A stretch of 16,493 nucleotides of DNA from JBCCSZ01 sp039199225 (lineage in GTDB: Bacteria > Bacteroidota > Bacteroidia > Chitinophagales > Saprospiraceae). Position numbers and translations under genes: made by a program. Below, one piece after another: positions 7,286 through 15,402 of the stretch (the first letter of the stretch is position 1; every line of letters begins with the position of its first letter). The stretch is taken from positions 1-16,493 of the forward strand of contig JBCCSZ010000170.1 of the NCBI GenBank assembly GCA_039199225.1. The letters run 5' to 3'. The notes below the pieces were generated by a model. It saw only the letters and a program-made list of their open reading frames with translations, was not told the origin of the DNA and did no database searches.

Positions 7286-9729
7286 CCCATAAGTATTTAT
7301 TACTTTTCCTATTCTTCTCCTGTACCTTTCATGGCATCGCTCAGCAGGCAACCTATTCCATCAGCGGAAAAATTGTAGACTTTGAGTTGAAGGAACCATT
7401 GATTGGGGCCAGCGTCTATTTGGAGGAAAGTGGTAAAGGAACGACGACAGATGTCAATGGCGACTTTGTGCTAGATAAGCTGCAGGCTGACTCTTACCGA
7501 TTGGTCGTTTCCTATATGTCCCAAAACCCCAAGGTGTTGGAGGTCAAGATCACGGATAAAGATATTGAATTGGGCGTTTTGCAACTCAGTGCTTACATGG
7601 AGTTGGATGAGGTACTTGTTAGCGGAGAGCGCAGCGAAGATTTTGGGATTCAGCGCCTACGGCAGGTGGAGGCTACGGCTATTTATGCTTCCAAGAAAAA
7701 TGAACTCATCCAATTAGATCGGCTGACAGCCAACAAGGCTTCTAACAACAGCCGCCAGGTATATGCCAAGGTGTCGGGGCTAAACATCTGGGAAAGCGAC
7801 GGGGCCGGTGTTCAATTGGGCATTGGCGGGCGGGGCCTGAGTCCTAGCCGGAATTCCAATTTTAATACCCGCCAAAATGGTTACGACATCAGCGCGGATG
7901 CCCTTGGGTATCCGGAGAGTTACTATACGCCGCCTGTGGAATCGGTGGAGCGCATCGAAATCGTTCGAGGAGCAGCTTCGCTACAGTATGGAACACAGTT
8001 TGGAGGCATGCTCAATTTCAAGATGAAGAGCGGACCAAAGGATAAAAAGGTGGAGGTACACAGCCGCCAAACCTTGGGTTCCTTTGATTTTTTTAATTCT
8101 TTCAATAGCGTAGGAGGGACGGTTGGCAAAGTGAATTACTATGGCTTTTATCAATACAAAAGCAGTAATGGCTGGCGACCCAATTCCAACATCGAGCAAC
8201 ACACTGCCTATCTGAGTGCTGCCATTCAACTGACGCCTAATTTGAGGATTCGACCGGAATACACCCATACCCAGTATTTGGCGCAGCAAGCGGGTGGACT
8301 GACCGATGCGCAGTTTGAGGCCGATCCCCGCCAATCGAATCGCGAGCGCAATTGGTTTTCCGTCAATTGGAATCTTTTTGCCTTGGACCTCGACTACCGG
8401 ATTTCCAAAAATTGGCGACTCAACAATCGTACTTTTGGCTTGTTGGCTGGCCGCGATGCCATTGGCAATCTTGGCAATATCAACGAGTTGGATTTTGGGG
8501 ACAATCGGGATTTTCTGCAAGATGATTTTCGCAACTGGGGCAATGAAACCCGCCTGTTGTACAAATACCAGACTTTCAACAATCCATCTGTCTTTCTGGT
8601 CGGAATGCGTTATTACAGAGGCAAGACCCTCCGTCGGCAAGGCGAAGGAAACGATGGTGCCGATCCAGACTTTGAGTTCCTCAATCCACGTAATCTGGAA
8701 GGCTCGGATTTTACGCTGCCCAGCAGCAACCTGTCGTTCTTCGCCGAAAACGTTTTGAACCTGACGCCCAATTGGAGCATCACACCGGGTATTCGCTTTG
8801 AATACATCAACACCCAAACCGATGGCTACTATCGGATTCTCTACAAAGACCTGGCCGGTAACATCATCAATGATGAGCGCATTGAGGAGCAAAAAGAGAA
8901 CAGCCGCTCTTTTGTTTTCTTTGGCATTGGTAGCAGCTATCGCCCTTCGCCCAATTTGGAAGTATACGCCAACTTTTCGCAAAACTATCGGGCCATTAAT
9001 TTCAATGACATTCGGGTGAACGTCGGTAGCTTGGTAGTAGACGAGAACCTGAGCGACGAGCGTGGCTTTAACCTAGACCTAGGGGCCAGAGGGCGCGTCA
9101 AGGATTTTCTGGAATACGACATCAGTGTATATCATTTGTCTTACAAAGATCGGATCGGCGCTGTTTTGAAGCGCGAACCCAATCCGGTATTCAACAATCT
9201 GGTCGATCGCATCATTCGCTTTCGCACCAACGTGGCCGATGCCAATATCTATGGTTTGGAGTCGGTTGTTGAATGGCACCCGCTTCGGATGTTATCGGTG
9301 GATACCCGCGATTTTTCCATGAGCATATTCACCAATTTCTCCTTGACAGAAGCGACCTACACCAATTCACAGCTGCCTGGTATCGACGGCAATGATGTGG
9401 AATTGGTTCCACCTATGATTTTCAAAGTGGGACTCAACTTAGGGTGGAAAACCCTGAAGGCGGGCTTTTTGTATGGCTACACCAAAGAACATTTTTCCGA
9501 TGCCACGAATGCAGTGCGCAGCCCGACCGCCATCGAGGGGATCATTCCAAGTTATGAGGTGTTGGATTTATCCCTCAGCTATTCCTTCAAGTGGTTGGAA
9601 TTGGAGGGAGGTATCAATAATATGCTCAACAACATCTACTTTACCCGGCGGGCTTCCGGTTATCCAGGCCCTGGTATCCTACCATCGGATGGACGTAGTT
9701 TTTACCTGACGCTTGGTATTCGGTTGTGA
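7282..9729 (+). CDS. TonB-dependent outer-membrane receptor, FecA-like
   Basis: Imports a bulky ligand, probably a ferric-chelate complex, across the outer membrane using TonB energy. I chose the ATG of an ATGA overlap because it gives a clean signal peptide (MTHKYLLLFLFFSCT to about GIAQ); an upstream in-frame ATG at 7255 would add nine polar residues. Order of domains in 815 aa: a carboxypeptidase-regulatory-like beta domain (about 25-92, SISGKIVDFELKEPLIGASV), a TonB-box-like ELDEVLVSG (107-115), a plug with RQNGYDISADALGYPESYY (197-215, close to what I know of FecA-type receptors) and VERIEIVRGAASLQYG (222-237), then a 22-strand-type barrel ending LTLGIRL. It is last in the operon. Ligand identity cannot be read from the sequence; citrate is suggested only by resemblance. 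Confidence 0.93.
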   Translation: MTHKYLLLFLFFSCTFHGIAQQATYSISGKIVDFELKEPLIGASVYLEESGKGTTTDVNGDFVLDKLQADSYRLVVSYMSQNPKVLEVKITDKDIELGVLQLSAYMELDEVLVSGERSEDFGIQRLRQVEATAIYASKKNELIQLDRLTANKASNNSRQVYAKVSGLNIWESDGAGVQLGIGGRGLSPSRNSNFNTRQNGYDISADALGYPESYYTPPVESVERIEIVRGAASLQYGTQFGGMLNFKMKSGPKDKKVEVHSRQTLGSFDFFNSFNSVGGTVGKVNYYGFYQYKSSNGWRPNSNIEQHTAYLSAAIQLTPNLRIRPEYTHTQYLAQQAGGLTDAQFEADPRQSNRERNWFSVNWNLFALDLDYRISKNWRLNNRTFGLLAGRDAIGNLGNINELDFGDNRDFLQDDFRNWGNETRLLYKYQTFNNPSVFLVGMRYYRGKTLRRQGEGNDGADPDFEFLNPRNLEGSDFTLPSSNLSFFAENVLNLTPNWSITPGIRFEYINTQTDGYYRILYKDLAGNIINDERIEEQKENSRSFVFFGIGSSYRPSPNLEVYANFSQNYRAINFNDIRVNVGSLVVDENLSDERGFNLDLGARGRVKDFLEYDISVYHLSYKDRIGAVLKREPNPVFNNLVDRIIRFRTNVADANIYGLESVVEWHPLRMLSVDTRDFSMSIFTNFSLTEATYTNSQLPGIDGNDVELVPPMIFKVGLNLGWKTLKAGFLYGYTKEHFSDATNAVRSPTAIEGIIPSYEVLDLSLSYSFKWLELEGGINNMLNNIYFTRRASGYPGPGILPSDGRSFYLTLGIRL

Positions 9730-9785
9730 TATTTTCTCCATTTGTTCTAGCTTAGCCTTATTCGTGTCCTAGTAATCTATTCGGT

Positions 9786-10439
9786 ATGAAGAAAAATTAC
9801 AGGTGGCTTAGCCATATCTTGAATTTCATCGCTGTCATATTGGGCGTTTACTTAGCCTTTTACATCAATCAGGAAGCGCAGTCTTCGCGCGAAAAGAAGG
9901 AAGGAATCCTTTTGATGAATTCCATGATAAACGATTTGGAATCAGACATTAAGGTATACGTAGACTACCAGATACCCGCCAACATTAAGTACAAAGAGGA
10001 GGTTGATAGTTTGTTGATGTTATTGGTGACAAATAACTTCGAAGCCATAAACGAGCAACTGCCAAAAATACTTCAGGTCGAAAATTATGTTCCCACCACT
10101 TCGACCTACACCTCGATGAAGTCTTCCGGTAAGGTCAAACTATTGAAAGGTTTGAAGTTGCAAAAAGATTTGAGTGATTACTACGATGGTCTCGTAGAGG
10201 AATGTATCCACAAAAATGAGCTTCAGGTTACCTTTTTTCTGGATGAGCTGATGCATTGGTTGATCCTAAATGCTGATTTTCTGGAAATGGCGTTGCCCAA
10301 AGATGCCGATTTTCGAGTTTTGCAGAACAAGTTGATCATATACTCCTCATTTGTCGATCAGAAAATCAAAAATTATGAGATGATTGTCGAGGATTCTGAA
10401 TTGCTGAAGCAGCAATTGGATTCTTTGGTAAACAGATAG
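9786..10439 (+). CDS. DUF6090-like single-pass membrane protein
   Basis: A 217-aa protein with a basic N-terminus (MKKNYRW), one membrane helix at about 10-27 (ILNFIAVILGVYLAFYIN) and a mainly helical, charged remainder expected on the far side of the membrane. The arrangement helix / YINQEAQSSREKKEG / LMNSMINDLESDI, followed by TSTYTSMKSSGKVKLLKGLKL (near 103-123) and LSDYYDGLVEE, resembles the Bacteroidota DUF6090 family as I remember it. Function is unknown. It follows the receptor gene after 56 bp on the same strand, so read-through from the operon is possible, but codon context and the gap suggest its own unit. Confidence 0.7.
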   Translation: MKKNYRWLSHILNFIAVILGVYLAFYINQEAQSSREKKEGILLMNSMINDLESDIKVYVDYQIPANIKYKEEVDSLLMLLVTNNFEAINEQLPKILQVENYVPTTSTYTSMKSSGKVKLLKGLKLQKDLSDYYDGLVEECIHKNELQVTFFLDELMHWLILNADFLEMALPKDADFRVLQNKLIIYSSFVDQKIKNYEMIVEDSELLKQQLDSLVNR

Positions 10440-10508
10440 GGTCTTAGCGCAACAGATTTTCTGCTTATCCTTAGTTTTTCTAAAAATGCCGGTCGTTCGG
10501 CTCCATGC

Positions 10509-11498
10509 ATGACAATCGATTCCCTTTTTCCTGCCTCTCACTCGATCCTTTCCGAAACGGTCTTAGATAGTTTTTTAGTGGATCGATACAGCCTCCACGC
10601 GGCTTATCAATGCCGGTTGCTCAAAAGCTGGATCAATGATACTTACTTGCTGAGCGATGGGAGGCAGTCTTACATCTTTCGGGTTTACACCCATGCTTGG
10701 CGCTCGAAAGTGGAGGTGGCCGAGGAGTTGCGTTTCATCTTGTCTTTGAAAGAGGCGGGCCTATCGGTTTCGTATCCTTTAGAAGATCGGGAGGGCCAAT
10801 TGATTCAACGTTTTCAGGCGATTGAAGGGGAGCGTTTTGGGGTTCTCTTCTCCTTTGCGGAGGGCAATAAAAAGCTTGACTTGACCCTGGAAGACCACCA
10901 AAGCATTGGGGGCTTTATGGGACAGATGCACCTCGTGACAGAGTCTTTGGTATTGGATCGGGTCACCTACGATCGTGTGCAGTTGTTGGAACGTCCCTTC
11001 GAGTATATTCAGACACAATTGGACGCAGGCAGCGACAGTGGTCAGTTTTTGCAAAGGCTAAAGACTTACCTAAACCACCAACTGGAACAGATCGAACGTT
11101 CAGCTTGCCGAAAGGGAAGCGTCCACCTAGACCTCTGGTCTGACAATCTGCACTTCGAGTCTGATGGTCGGATCACCCTTTTTGATTTCGACTTTTGTGG
11201 CAATGGCTATCTGGGAATGGACATTGCCTATTACAGTATGATGCTCTATGCCATGACCCCCGATATGGCAGCCTACCACGAAAAGCTGAATGCTTTTTAT
11301 GATGGCTATCGGCAGTCGACCAACTTTTCGGTGGCAGAGGCAAATCATTTTCCAGTCTGGGCTGCCAGCCTTTACTTTTTCTATCTCGGTGTTCAGTGTC
11401 AGCGTTTTTCTGCTGTTTTTGCAACCCCCGCCTATGTAGAATCTTTCATCGGAAAACGTATTCGACCGTGGTGCGAATTCCACCAACTGCCTATTTAA
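10509..11498 (+). CDS. Phosphotransferase of the APH/choline/homoserine kinase superfamily
   Basis: A 329-aa cytoplasmic kinase-fold enzyme that should transfer the gamma-phosphate of ATP to a small molecule or protein. Visible motifs are SYIFRVYTHAW (54-64, nucleotide-side strand with R58 at the usual basic position), VEVAEELRFILSLKEAG (68-84, helix C with Glu), GSVHLDLWSDNLHF (203-216, catalytic loop with H206, D208 and N213) and LFDFDFCG (224-231, metal-binding D226/D228). The WRSKxEVxEEL region and the loop recall SrkA/YihE and homoserine-kinase-II-like proteins rather than antibiotic kinases, but the substrate cannot be told. It stands alone, 69 bp after the DUF6090-like gene. Confidence 0.88.
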   Translation: MTIDSLFPASHSILSETVLDSFLVDRYSLHAAYQCRLLKSWINDTYLLSDGRQSYIFRVYTHAWRSKVEVAEELRFILSLKEAGLSVSYPLEDREGQLIQRFQAIEGERFGVLFSFAEGNKKLDLTLEDHQSIGGFMGQMHLVTESLVLDRVTYDRVQLLERPFEYIQTQLDAGSDSGQFLQRLKTYLNHQLEQIERSACRKGSVHLDLWSDNLHFESDGRITLFDFDFCGNGYLGMDIAYYSMMLYAMTPDMAAYHEKLNAFYDGYRQSTNFSVAEANHFPVWAASLYFFYLGVQCQRFSAVFATPAYVESFIGKRIRPWCEFHQLPI

Positions 11499-11754
11499 AT
11501 TCTTCTCCTGTGCAACATTGCATTGGGATGCTTTATGGTGTAAATTGCAAGTTCTAAGAAGCGGCTGGTTACATCAACTTTTATCTCAATTAAGTAATAA
11601 GTCCGAAAATTGGTATAATCGCTTCTTGGAAATCCACCTAAAAAAGCCTGCATGCCTTCCGGGTATTCATTTACCTAGTCATTTTTAGCTGGATGAAGTT
11701 ACGATGCAGGCAATTTTGTCTAGGCACCTATTTTAAGTTTAAACTACTGTAGCT
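11499..11754. other. Intergenic leader with two long-range inverted repeats
   Basis: This 256-bp gap precedes the outer-membrane protein gene. Two exact 8-bp arm pairs lie in series: AAGAAGCG (11556-11563) with CGCTTCTT (11620-11627), and GCCTGCAT (11646-11653) with ATGCAGGC (11704-11711). The second encloses a smaller TTCAT/ATGAA pair. A 10-bp palindrome AGTTTAAACT (11736-11745) lies near the start codon. TATAAT at 11614-11619 has no matching upstream element. The layout could be a structured 5' leader; neither stem ends in a T-run like a terminator. No small protein was seen. Confidence 0.45.
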
Positions 11755-12588
11755 ATGAAAGACTTTTTATTTTTCGCACTGCTAATGATTTTGAGTGTTG
11801 CACCTACCTCTGCACAATTTGTTGGTGAATTCACTTTACAATTTGATATTAATGGCTATCCGCTGAAGAGGTATCCGCGTCTACAGATGGAGGAAGCTGC
11901 TATCGGCGTAGATACCTTGTATAAATTTGATGGAAAATATGCCACCAAAGAGTTTGAGTACTACAAGCTATTTGAGCCAATTTTCACCTTGAAAAGACTT
12001 AATGTGCTGGACGAGTCGCTTCGAGTCACCATTCGTCAGGAGGATGATAAACTGGTCATCGAAAATGAGCGATTGGATAATATTTTACGCGATTCACAAA
12101 AAGTAGGTCCTGCTAAGAGATTGACAATGGCCATCGGCAACGGCGTTAGACTGAGCAAAAAGGGCGCAAAGCTCGGCATGATCACTGTTCCACTAAAAAT
12201 TTACATGGGTAATAATTCGGATGAACTCCCGGATTTCACCAACAATGTTGTTTCGGACATCAATCTGGGAATCACTGTGGGCCACAACACAGAGCGATAC
12301 CTGTTCCGCCCTGGCCGCGCACCGGAGCTTCGGAACCACCACTTCATCTTTGTCTTTCTAACTGCCAACCGACTACAGCTCAATGCTCTCAATACGGACA
12401 ATGATCCCGATATCAATGATGACGATATTCTCGCCTTGAGCCTGGGCCTGGGCTACCAATTTGGATTCCGCCGATTCGGGATCAGCCTAATGTTTGGTCA
12501 GGATTTGCCTTCTTCATCCCTGGGGGATAAATGGGTCTTCCGGAACCAGCCTTGGTTTGGTTTGGGAATTGGGTATCAGTTGTTTTAG
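11755..12588 (+). CDS. Putative outer-membrane beta-barrel protein, unknown function
   Basis: A 277-aa secreted protein with a signal peptide (MKDFLFFALLMILS to about TSAQ, cleavage near residue 21). The mature part is beta-rich with alternating polar and hydrophobic residues. The last strands, ILALSLGLGYQFG, GISLMFGQDL and WFGLGIGYQLF, end in phenylalanine, the usual C-terminal signature for outer-membrane insertion. An acidic loop DNDPDINDDDI near 216-226 could bind calcium or merely be exposed. No named family is recognised. It stands between a 256-bp leader with inverted repeats and the GTGA repeat array, which begins directly after its stop codon. Location is fairly safe; function is unknown. 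Confidence 0.75.
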   Translation: MKDFLFFALLMILSVAPTSAQFVGEFTLQFDINGYPLKRYPRLQMEEAAIGVDTLYKFDGKYATKEFEYYKLFEPIFTLKRLNVLDESLRVTIRQEDDKLVIENERLDNILRDSQKVGPAKRLTMAIGNGVRLSKKGAKLGMITVPLKIYMGNNSDELPDFTNNVVSDINLGITVGHNTERYLFRPGRAPELRNHHFIFVFLTANRLQLNALNTDNDPDINDDDILALSLGLGYQFGFRRFGISLMFGQDLPSSSLGDKWVFRNQPWFGLGIGYQLF

Positions 12589-12590
12589 GT

Positions 12591-12904
12591 GGGGGGTGAG
12601 GGGTGAGGGGTGAACTGGTGAGCGGTGAGCTGGTGAGCTTTTTTCGTGATTTTGTGAGCTTTTTCGTGATTTCGTGATCTGTGATCTGTGATCTGTGATC
12701 TGTGATCTGTGATCTGTGATTTTGTGATCTGTGATTTTGTGAGCTTTTTCGTGATTTCGTGATTTCGTGAGTGGTGAGCTGGTGAGTTTTTTTGTGATCT
12801 GTGATTTTGTGAGCTTTTTCGTGATTTCGTGATTTCGTGATTTCGTGAGTGGTGAGCTGGTGAGTTTTTTTTGTGATCTGTGATTTCGTGAGCTTTTTCG
12901 TGAT
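12591..12904. repeat. GTGA-based tandem repeat array
   Basis: About 310 bp built almost wholly from short GTGA words, filling the gap between the stop of the outer-membrane protein gene and the lpxB 3' end. It opens with a G-rich module (GGTGAACTGGTGAGC types, 12609-12638). Next come six exact copies of GTGATCT (12674-12715). Two long units follow: 12724-12793 (70 bp) and 12794-12872 (79 bp), identical except that the second has one more GTGATTTC octamer and one more T. A partial third unit begins at 12873, and an earlier fragment lies at 12646-12673. Open frames through it (ITDHRSQ repeats on the minus strand) are by-products of the repeat. Confidence 0.9.
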
Positions 12905-12951
12905 GATGTATACTGACGTGTTTGTGGGGACTGTCTACTGCACAACAATCT

Positions 12952-14058
12952 TTACTGACTTAGCAACAAAAACATTTGTTCTGCGGCTCTTTTTCCTGCG
13001 CCTGCTTCTCCTAGGCCATTGCGTAGTTCTGCGTAGCCGGATGCTAGGGTTTGGCGGAAATTGGGAGATTGGAGGCGATCGAATTCGGCTGTTAGGCGGG
13101 GGAGGTGGAAGTCATTTTGGATGAGTTCGGTGACTAGGGGGCGGTTTAGGATGAGGTTGACTAGGGAGATGTAATCGACTTTGATGAGTTGGCGGGCTAG
13201 GAGGTAGGAAATGGGATTGCCTTTGTAGCAAACAATCTGGGGGGTTCCAAATAAGGCGGCCTCCAATGTGGCGGTTCCTGAAGTGACCAAGGCGCTATCG
13301 GCTTGTTGAAGTAAATCGTAGGTATTTCCTTGGATCAATGGGACGGTTTGCCCTTTACAAAGTGACTTATAAAACGAAAGTGGAATGGAAGGGGCAGCGG
13401 CAATGGCGAATTGAAAATCGGGATATCGATCGATCAATTGGAGCATGGTTGGCAGCATTAGGCGGATTTCCTGCTGTCGGCTGCCGGGTAGTAGGGCGAC
13501 TAGGGGGCGCTCGTCCAAGTGGTGGTGTTTACAGAAATCTTTCTGTCCCTCAAAACGAGGGATGACATCCATTAGGGGGTGACCGAGGAAATCGACTTCT
13601 ACCTGGTGTTTGGCATAGAATGCTTTTTCAAAGGGAAGGATGACGAACATCCGGTCGATGAATTGCTTTACGATGCGTACCCGGCCGGTATTCCAGGCCC
13701 ATATCTGGGGCGAAATGTAGTAGAATACTTTGAGCTGTTGTTTTTTGGCCCATTTGGCCATGCGTAGGTTAAATCCAGGATAATCGATGAGGATGAGTAC
13801 GTCTGGTTGGAATTGTAGAATGTCGGCCTTGGCGTCGATGAAGTTGCGGCGTATGGGACCGATGTTTTTGACGACTTCCAAAAATCCCATGAAGGCCATC
13901 TTTTGATAGTGCCGTACCAACACCGCTCCGGCGGCCTCCATTTTGTCTCCTCCCCAGCAACGGATGTTTGCTGCCGCATCGACCTGGCGTAAGCCCTTGA
14001 CCAGCGCCGCACCATGTAGGTCTCCGGATGCTTCTCCCGCGATGATGTAGTATTTCAT
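12952..14058 (-). CDS. lpxB: Lipid-A-disaccharide synthase
   Basis: Joins UDP-2,3-diacylglucosamine with lipid X to form the lipid A disaccharide at the inner membrane (GT19 family). Typical features are the N-terminal YYIIAGEASGDLHGA (3-17), RCWGGDKMEAAG (33-44), MGFLEVV (57-63), FYYISPQIWAWNTGR (112-126), FLGHPLMD (157-164), LLPGSRQQEIR (189-199), TSGTATLEAAL (about 259-269) and the signature NPISYLLARQLIKVDYISLVN (282-302). Its 368-aa length is normal. It is third in a minus-strand operon, starting 5 bp after the stop of the small membrane protein gene, so translation is probably coupled. It confirms a Gram-negative cell with lipopolysaccharide or lipooligosaccharide. The downstream end faces the GTGA repeat array. 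Confidence 0.97.
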   Translation of the reverse strand: MKYYIIAGEASGDLHGAALVKGLRQVDAAANIRCWGGDKMEAAGAVLVRHYQKMAFMGFLEVVKNIGPIRRNFIDAKADILQFQPDVLILIDYPGFNLRMAKWAKKQQLKVFYYISPQIWAWNTGRVRIVKQFIDRMFVILPFEKAFYAKHQVEVDFLGHPLMDVIPRFEGQKDFCKHHHLDERPLVALLPGSRQQEIRLMLPTMLQLIDRYPDFQFAIAAAPSIPLSFYKSLCKGQTVPLIQGNTYDLLQQADSALVTSGTATLEAALFGTPQIVCYKGNPISYLLARQLIKVDYISLVNLILNRPLVTELIQNDFHLPRLTAEFDRLQSPNFRQTLASGYAELRNGLGEAGAGKRAAEQMFLLLSQ

Positions 14059-14063
14059 CCTTT

Positions 14064-14369
14064 CTAGTTGATCAACTTAGAACCATAGATGATCATCCAA
14101 AGCGCTGCATACAGTACGGTTGGAAAAATGACACCCCGCATGGCTTTGATTTGCCATCTGCGATTGAAGATTGTGAAGGGGATCAAGTTGAAAGCCAATG
14201 CCAACAAGGCCATGGTCCGCAATCGGAAGTTCTCAGTCAGACCTATATCGCTGATCCAACCTTGGCTGGCTGATAGGTCATAAATCTGGGTGAGCAGCAA
14301 GTAGCCAAAGGCCGGAATTGCCAATCCTATGAGGATGCCTGCGGGTATGGTATCTATTTTATATTTCAT
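14064..14369 (-). CDS. Small three-helix membrane protein of the surE-lpxB operon
   Basis: A 101-aa protein with three hydrophobic helices at about 10-28 (AGILIGLAIPAFGYLLLTQ), 50-67 (LRTMALLALAFNLIPFTI) and 79-96 (GVIFPTVLYAALWMIIYG), joined by short loops, with the basic NRRWQIKAMR before the last helix. I know no named function. It is placed between surE (17 bp) and lpxB (5 bp) on the same strand, and I recall similar small membrane proteins in this position in other Bacteroidota. The conserved site suggests a link to the lipid A step at the inner membrane, but that is guilt by association. Too many spaced positive residues and no catalytic motif argue against an enzyme. Confidence 0.8.
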   Translation of the reverse strand: MKYKIDTIPAGILIGLAIPAFGYLLLTQIYDLSASQGWISDIGLTENFRLRTMALLALAFNLIPFTIFNRRWQIKAMRGVIFPTVLYAALWMIIYGSKLIN

Positions 14370-14386
14370 CCGAATGGGCTTTATCC

Positions 14387-15163
14387 TTACAGGCTGAGAC
14401 CTTCCATGCTCTTCAATCCGCTGATGGACTCATGGCTGGTCAGATCGTGTTTGGAAGGTACGATGGAGACGTAGCCGTTTTCCAAAGCCCAAATATCGGT
14501 GTCTTCTCCCAGGTCGTCGTTTTTGAACTTGCCCGTTAGCCAATAATATTTTTGGCCGCGTGGGTCCTTGGCTTCTGCAAACTCCTCGACCCAATGGGCA
14601 TTTGCCTGGCGACAGACCCTCATCCCCTTGATTTGATCGATAGGGAGCTTGGGAATGTTGACATTCAGTAACTTAGACTCGCGAAGTCCATTGGCCAAAA
14701 CATGGCCGATCAGCTGGCGGGCGATTACCTTGGAGGCGGAAAAGTCTGCCTTGAAAGAGAAATCGAGCAAGGAAAAGCCAATGGAGTCGATGCCTTCCAG
14801 GGAGGATTCCATCGCTGCTGACATGGTGCCGGAGTAAATAATATTGATCGATGCATTGGAACCGTGATTGACGCCAGAGACACACAGGTCTGGTTTGCGA
14901 TCTTTGAAAACCACATTCTTAGCCAGTTTGACACAATCTACTGGGGTGCCACTGCATTCATAAGCTTCTATATCGCCGAATACATCGACGCGGTTGAGCC
15001 GTAGAGGGGAGCTGATGGTAATGGCATGTCCTTTGGCAGACTGCGGAGAATCGGGCGCTACGACGACCACCCGGCCGAATTCCTTGGCACTTTCCACAAG
15101 GGCCTTAATGCCTGGAGCGAACATTCCGTCATCATTGGTTACGAGTATAAGAGGGGCGTCCAT
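14387..15163 (-). CDS. surE: 5'/3'-nucleotidase SurE
   Basis: A metal-dependent phosphatase that removes phosphate from nucleoside monophosphates, linked to stationary-phase survival. Key residues are all visible: TNDDG (9-13; D11 and D12 bind the metal), APDSPQSAKGHAIT (36-49; S42 is the third ligand), ECSGTPVDCVKLA (69-81) and SGVNHGSN (96-103; N99 is the last metal ligand). YSGTMSAAMES (110-120) is the expected helix after the active site. Its 258 aa agree with the family. It is the first gene of the minus-strand operon with the small membrane protein and lpxB, and is divergent from hemH across a 239-bp gap that holds a candidate promoter. Confidence 0.96.
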   Translation of the reverse strand: MDAPLILVTNDDGMFAPGIKALVESAKEFGRVVVVAPDSPQSAKGHAITISSPLRLNRVDVFGDIEAYECSGTPVDCVKLAKNVVFKDRKPDLCVSGVNHGSNASINIIYSGTMSAAMESSLEGIDSIGFSLLDFSFKADFSASKVIARQLIGHVLANGLRESKLLNVNIPKLPIDQIKGMRVCRQANAHWVEEFAEAKDPRGQKYYWLTGKFKNDDLGEDTDIWALENGYVSIVPSKHDLTSHESISGLKSMEGLSL

Positions 15164-15211
15164 CTTTAGTGTTGTGTTTTAATCTAAGAACTTGCACATA
15201 TTGTGAAAGCC

Positions 15212-15219
15212 CAAATTTA
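15212..15219 (-). promoter_or_regulatory. Candidate -7 element for the surE operon
   Basis: Read on the minus strand this is TAAATTTG, an exact match to the Bacteroidota -7 motif TAnnTTTG, 48 bp upstream of the surE start. No good TTTG is found at the -33 distance. The flanks (CCCA...TGGG) make it a small dyad. No comparable promoter could be fitted for hemH; the nearest is TATTCTTG at 15360-15367, one base off and without a -33 partner. Confidence 0.35.
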
Positions 15220-15402
15220 TGGGTTTGCCCCAAGCTATGGTAATCCGTTTTGCATTAAATTGCTGTAAATGAAGAGAATTTTTGCTGTTGAGTAGCCTCT
15301 GACAGACTTATGACAGCAATTTGACCACTACAGGCAACTTTTTCGCAGCCAGATAGTTTTATTCTTGCATCAAATCAGGTCAAACAAACAATACTCGACA
15401 AC

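Noticed and set aside
7981..8982. 333-codon open frame on the minus strand inside the TonB-dependent receptor gene
   Set aside because: It is antisense to a receptor with clear domain matches in the plus strand, has no recognisable motif, and arises from the codon bias of the real gene.
11646..11711. Intrinsic terminator for the phosphotransferase gene
   Set aside because: The 8-bp stem encloses a 50-base loop, lies about 150 bp after the stop and is not followed by a clear T-run.
12674..12872. Possible CRISPR array
   Set aside because: The units are adjoining or nearly identical along their full length, with no unique spacers and no cas genes.
12514..12948. Minus-strand open frame coding ITDHRSQ and SPLTKSRNHE repeats
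   Set aside because: It is the translation of the GTGA repeat array and runs into the end of the outer-membrane protein gene; low-complexity by-product, not a gene.
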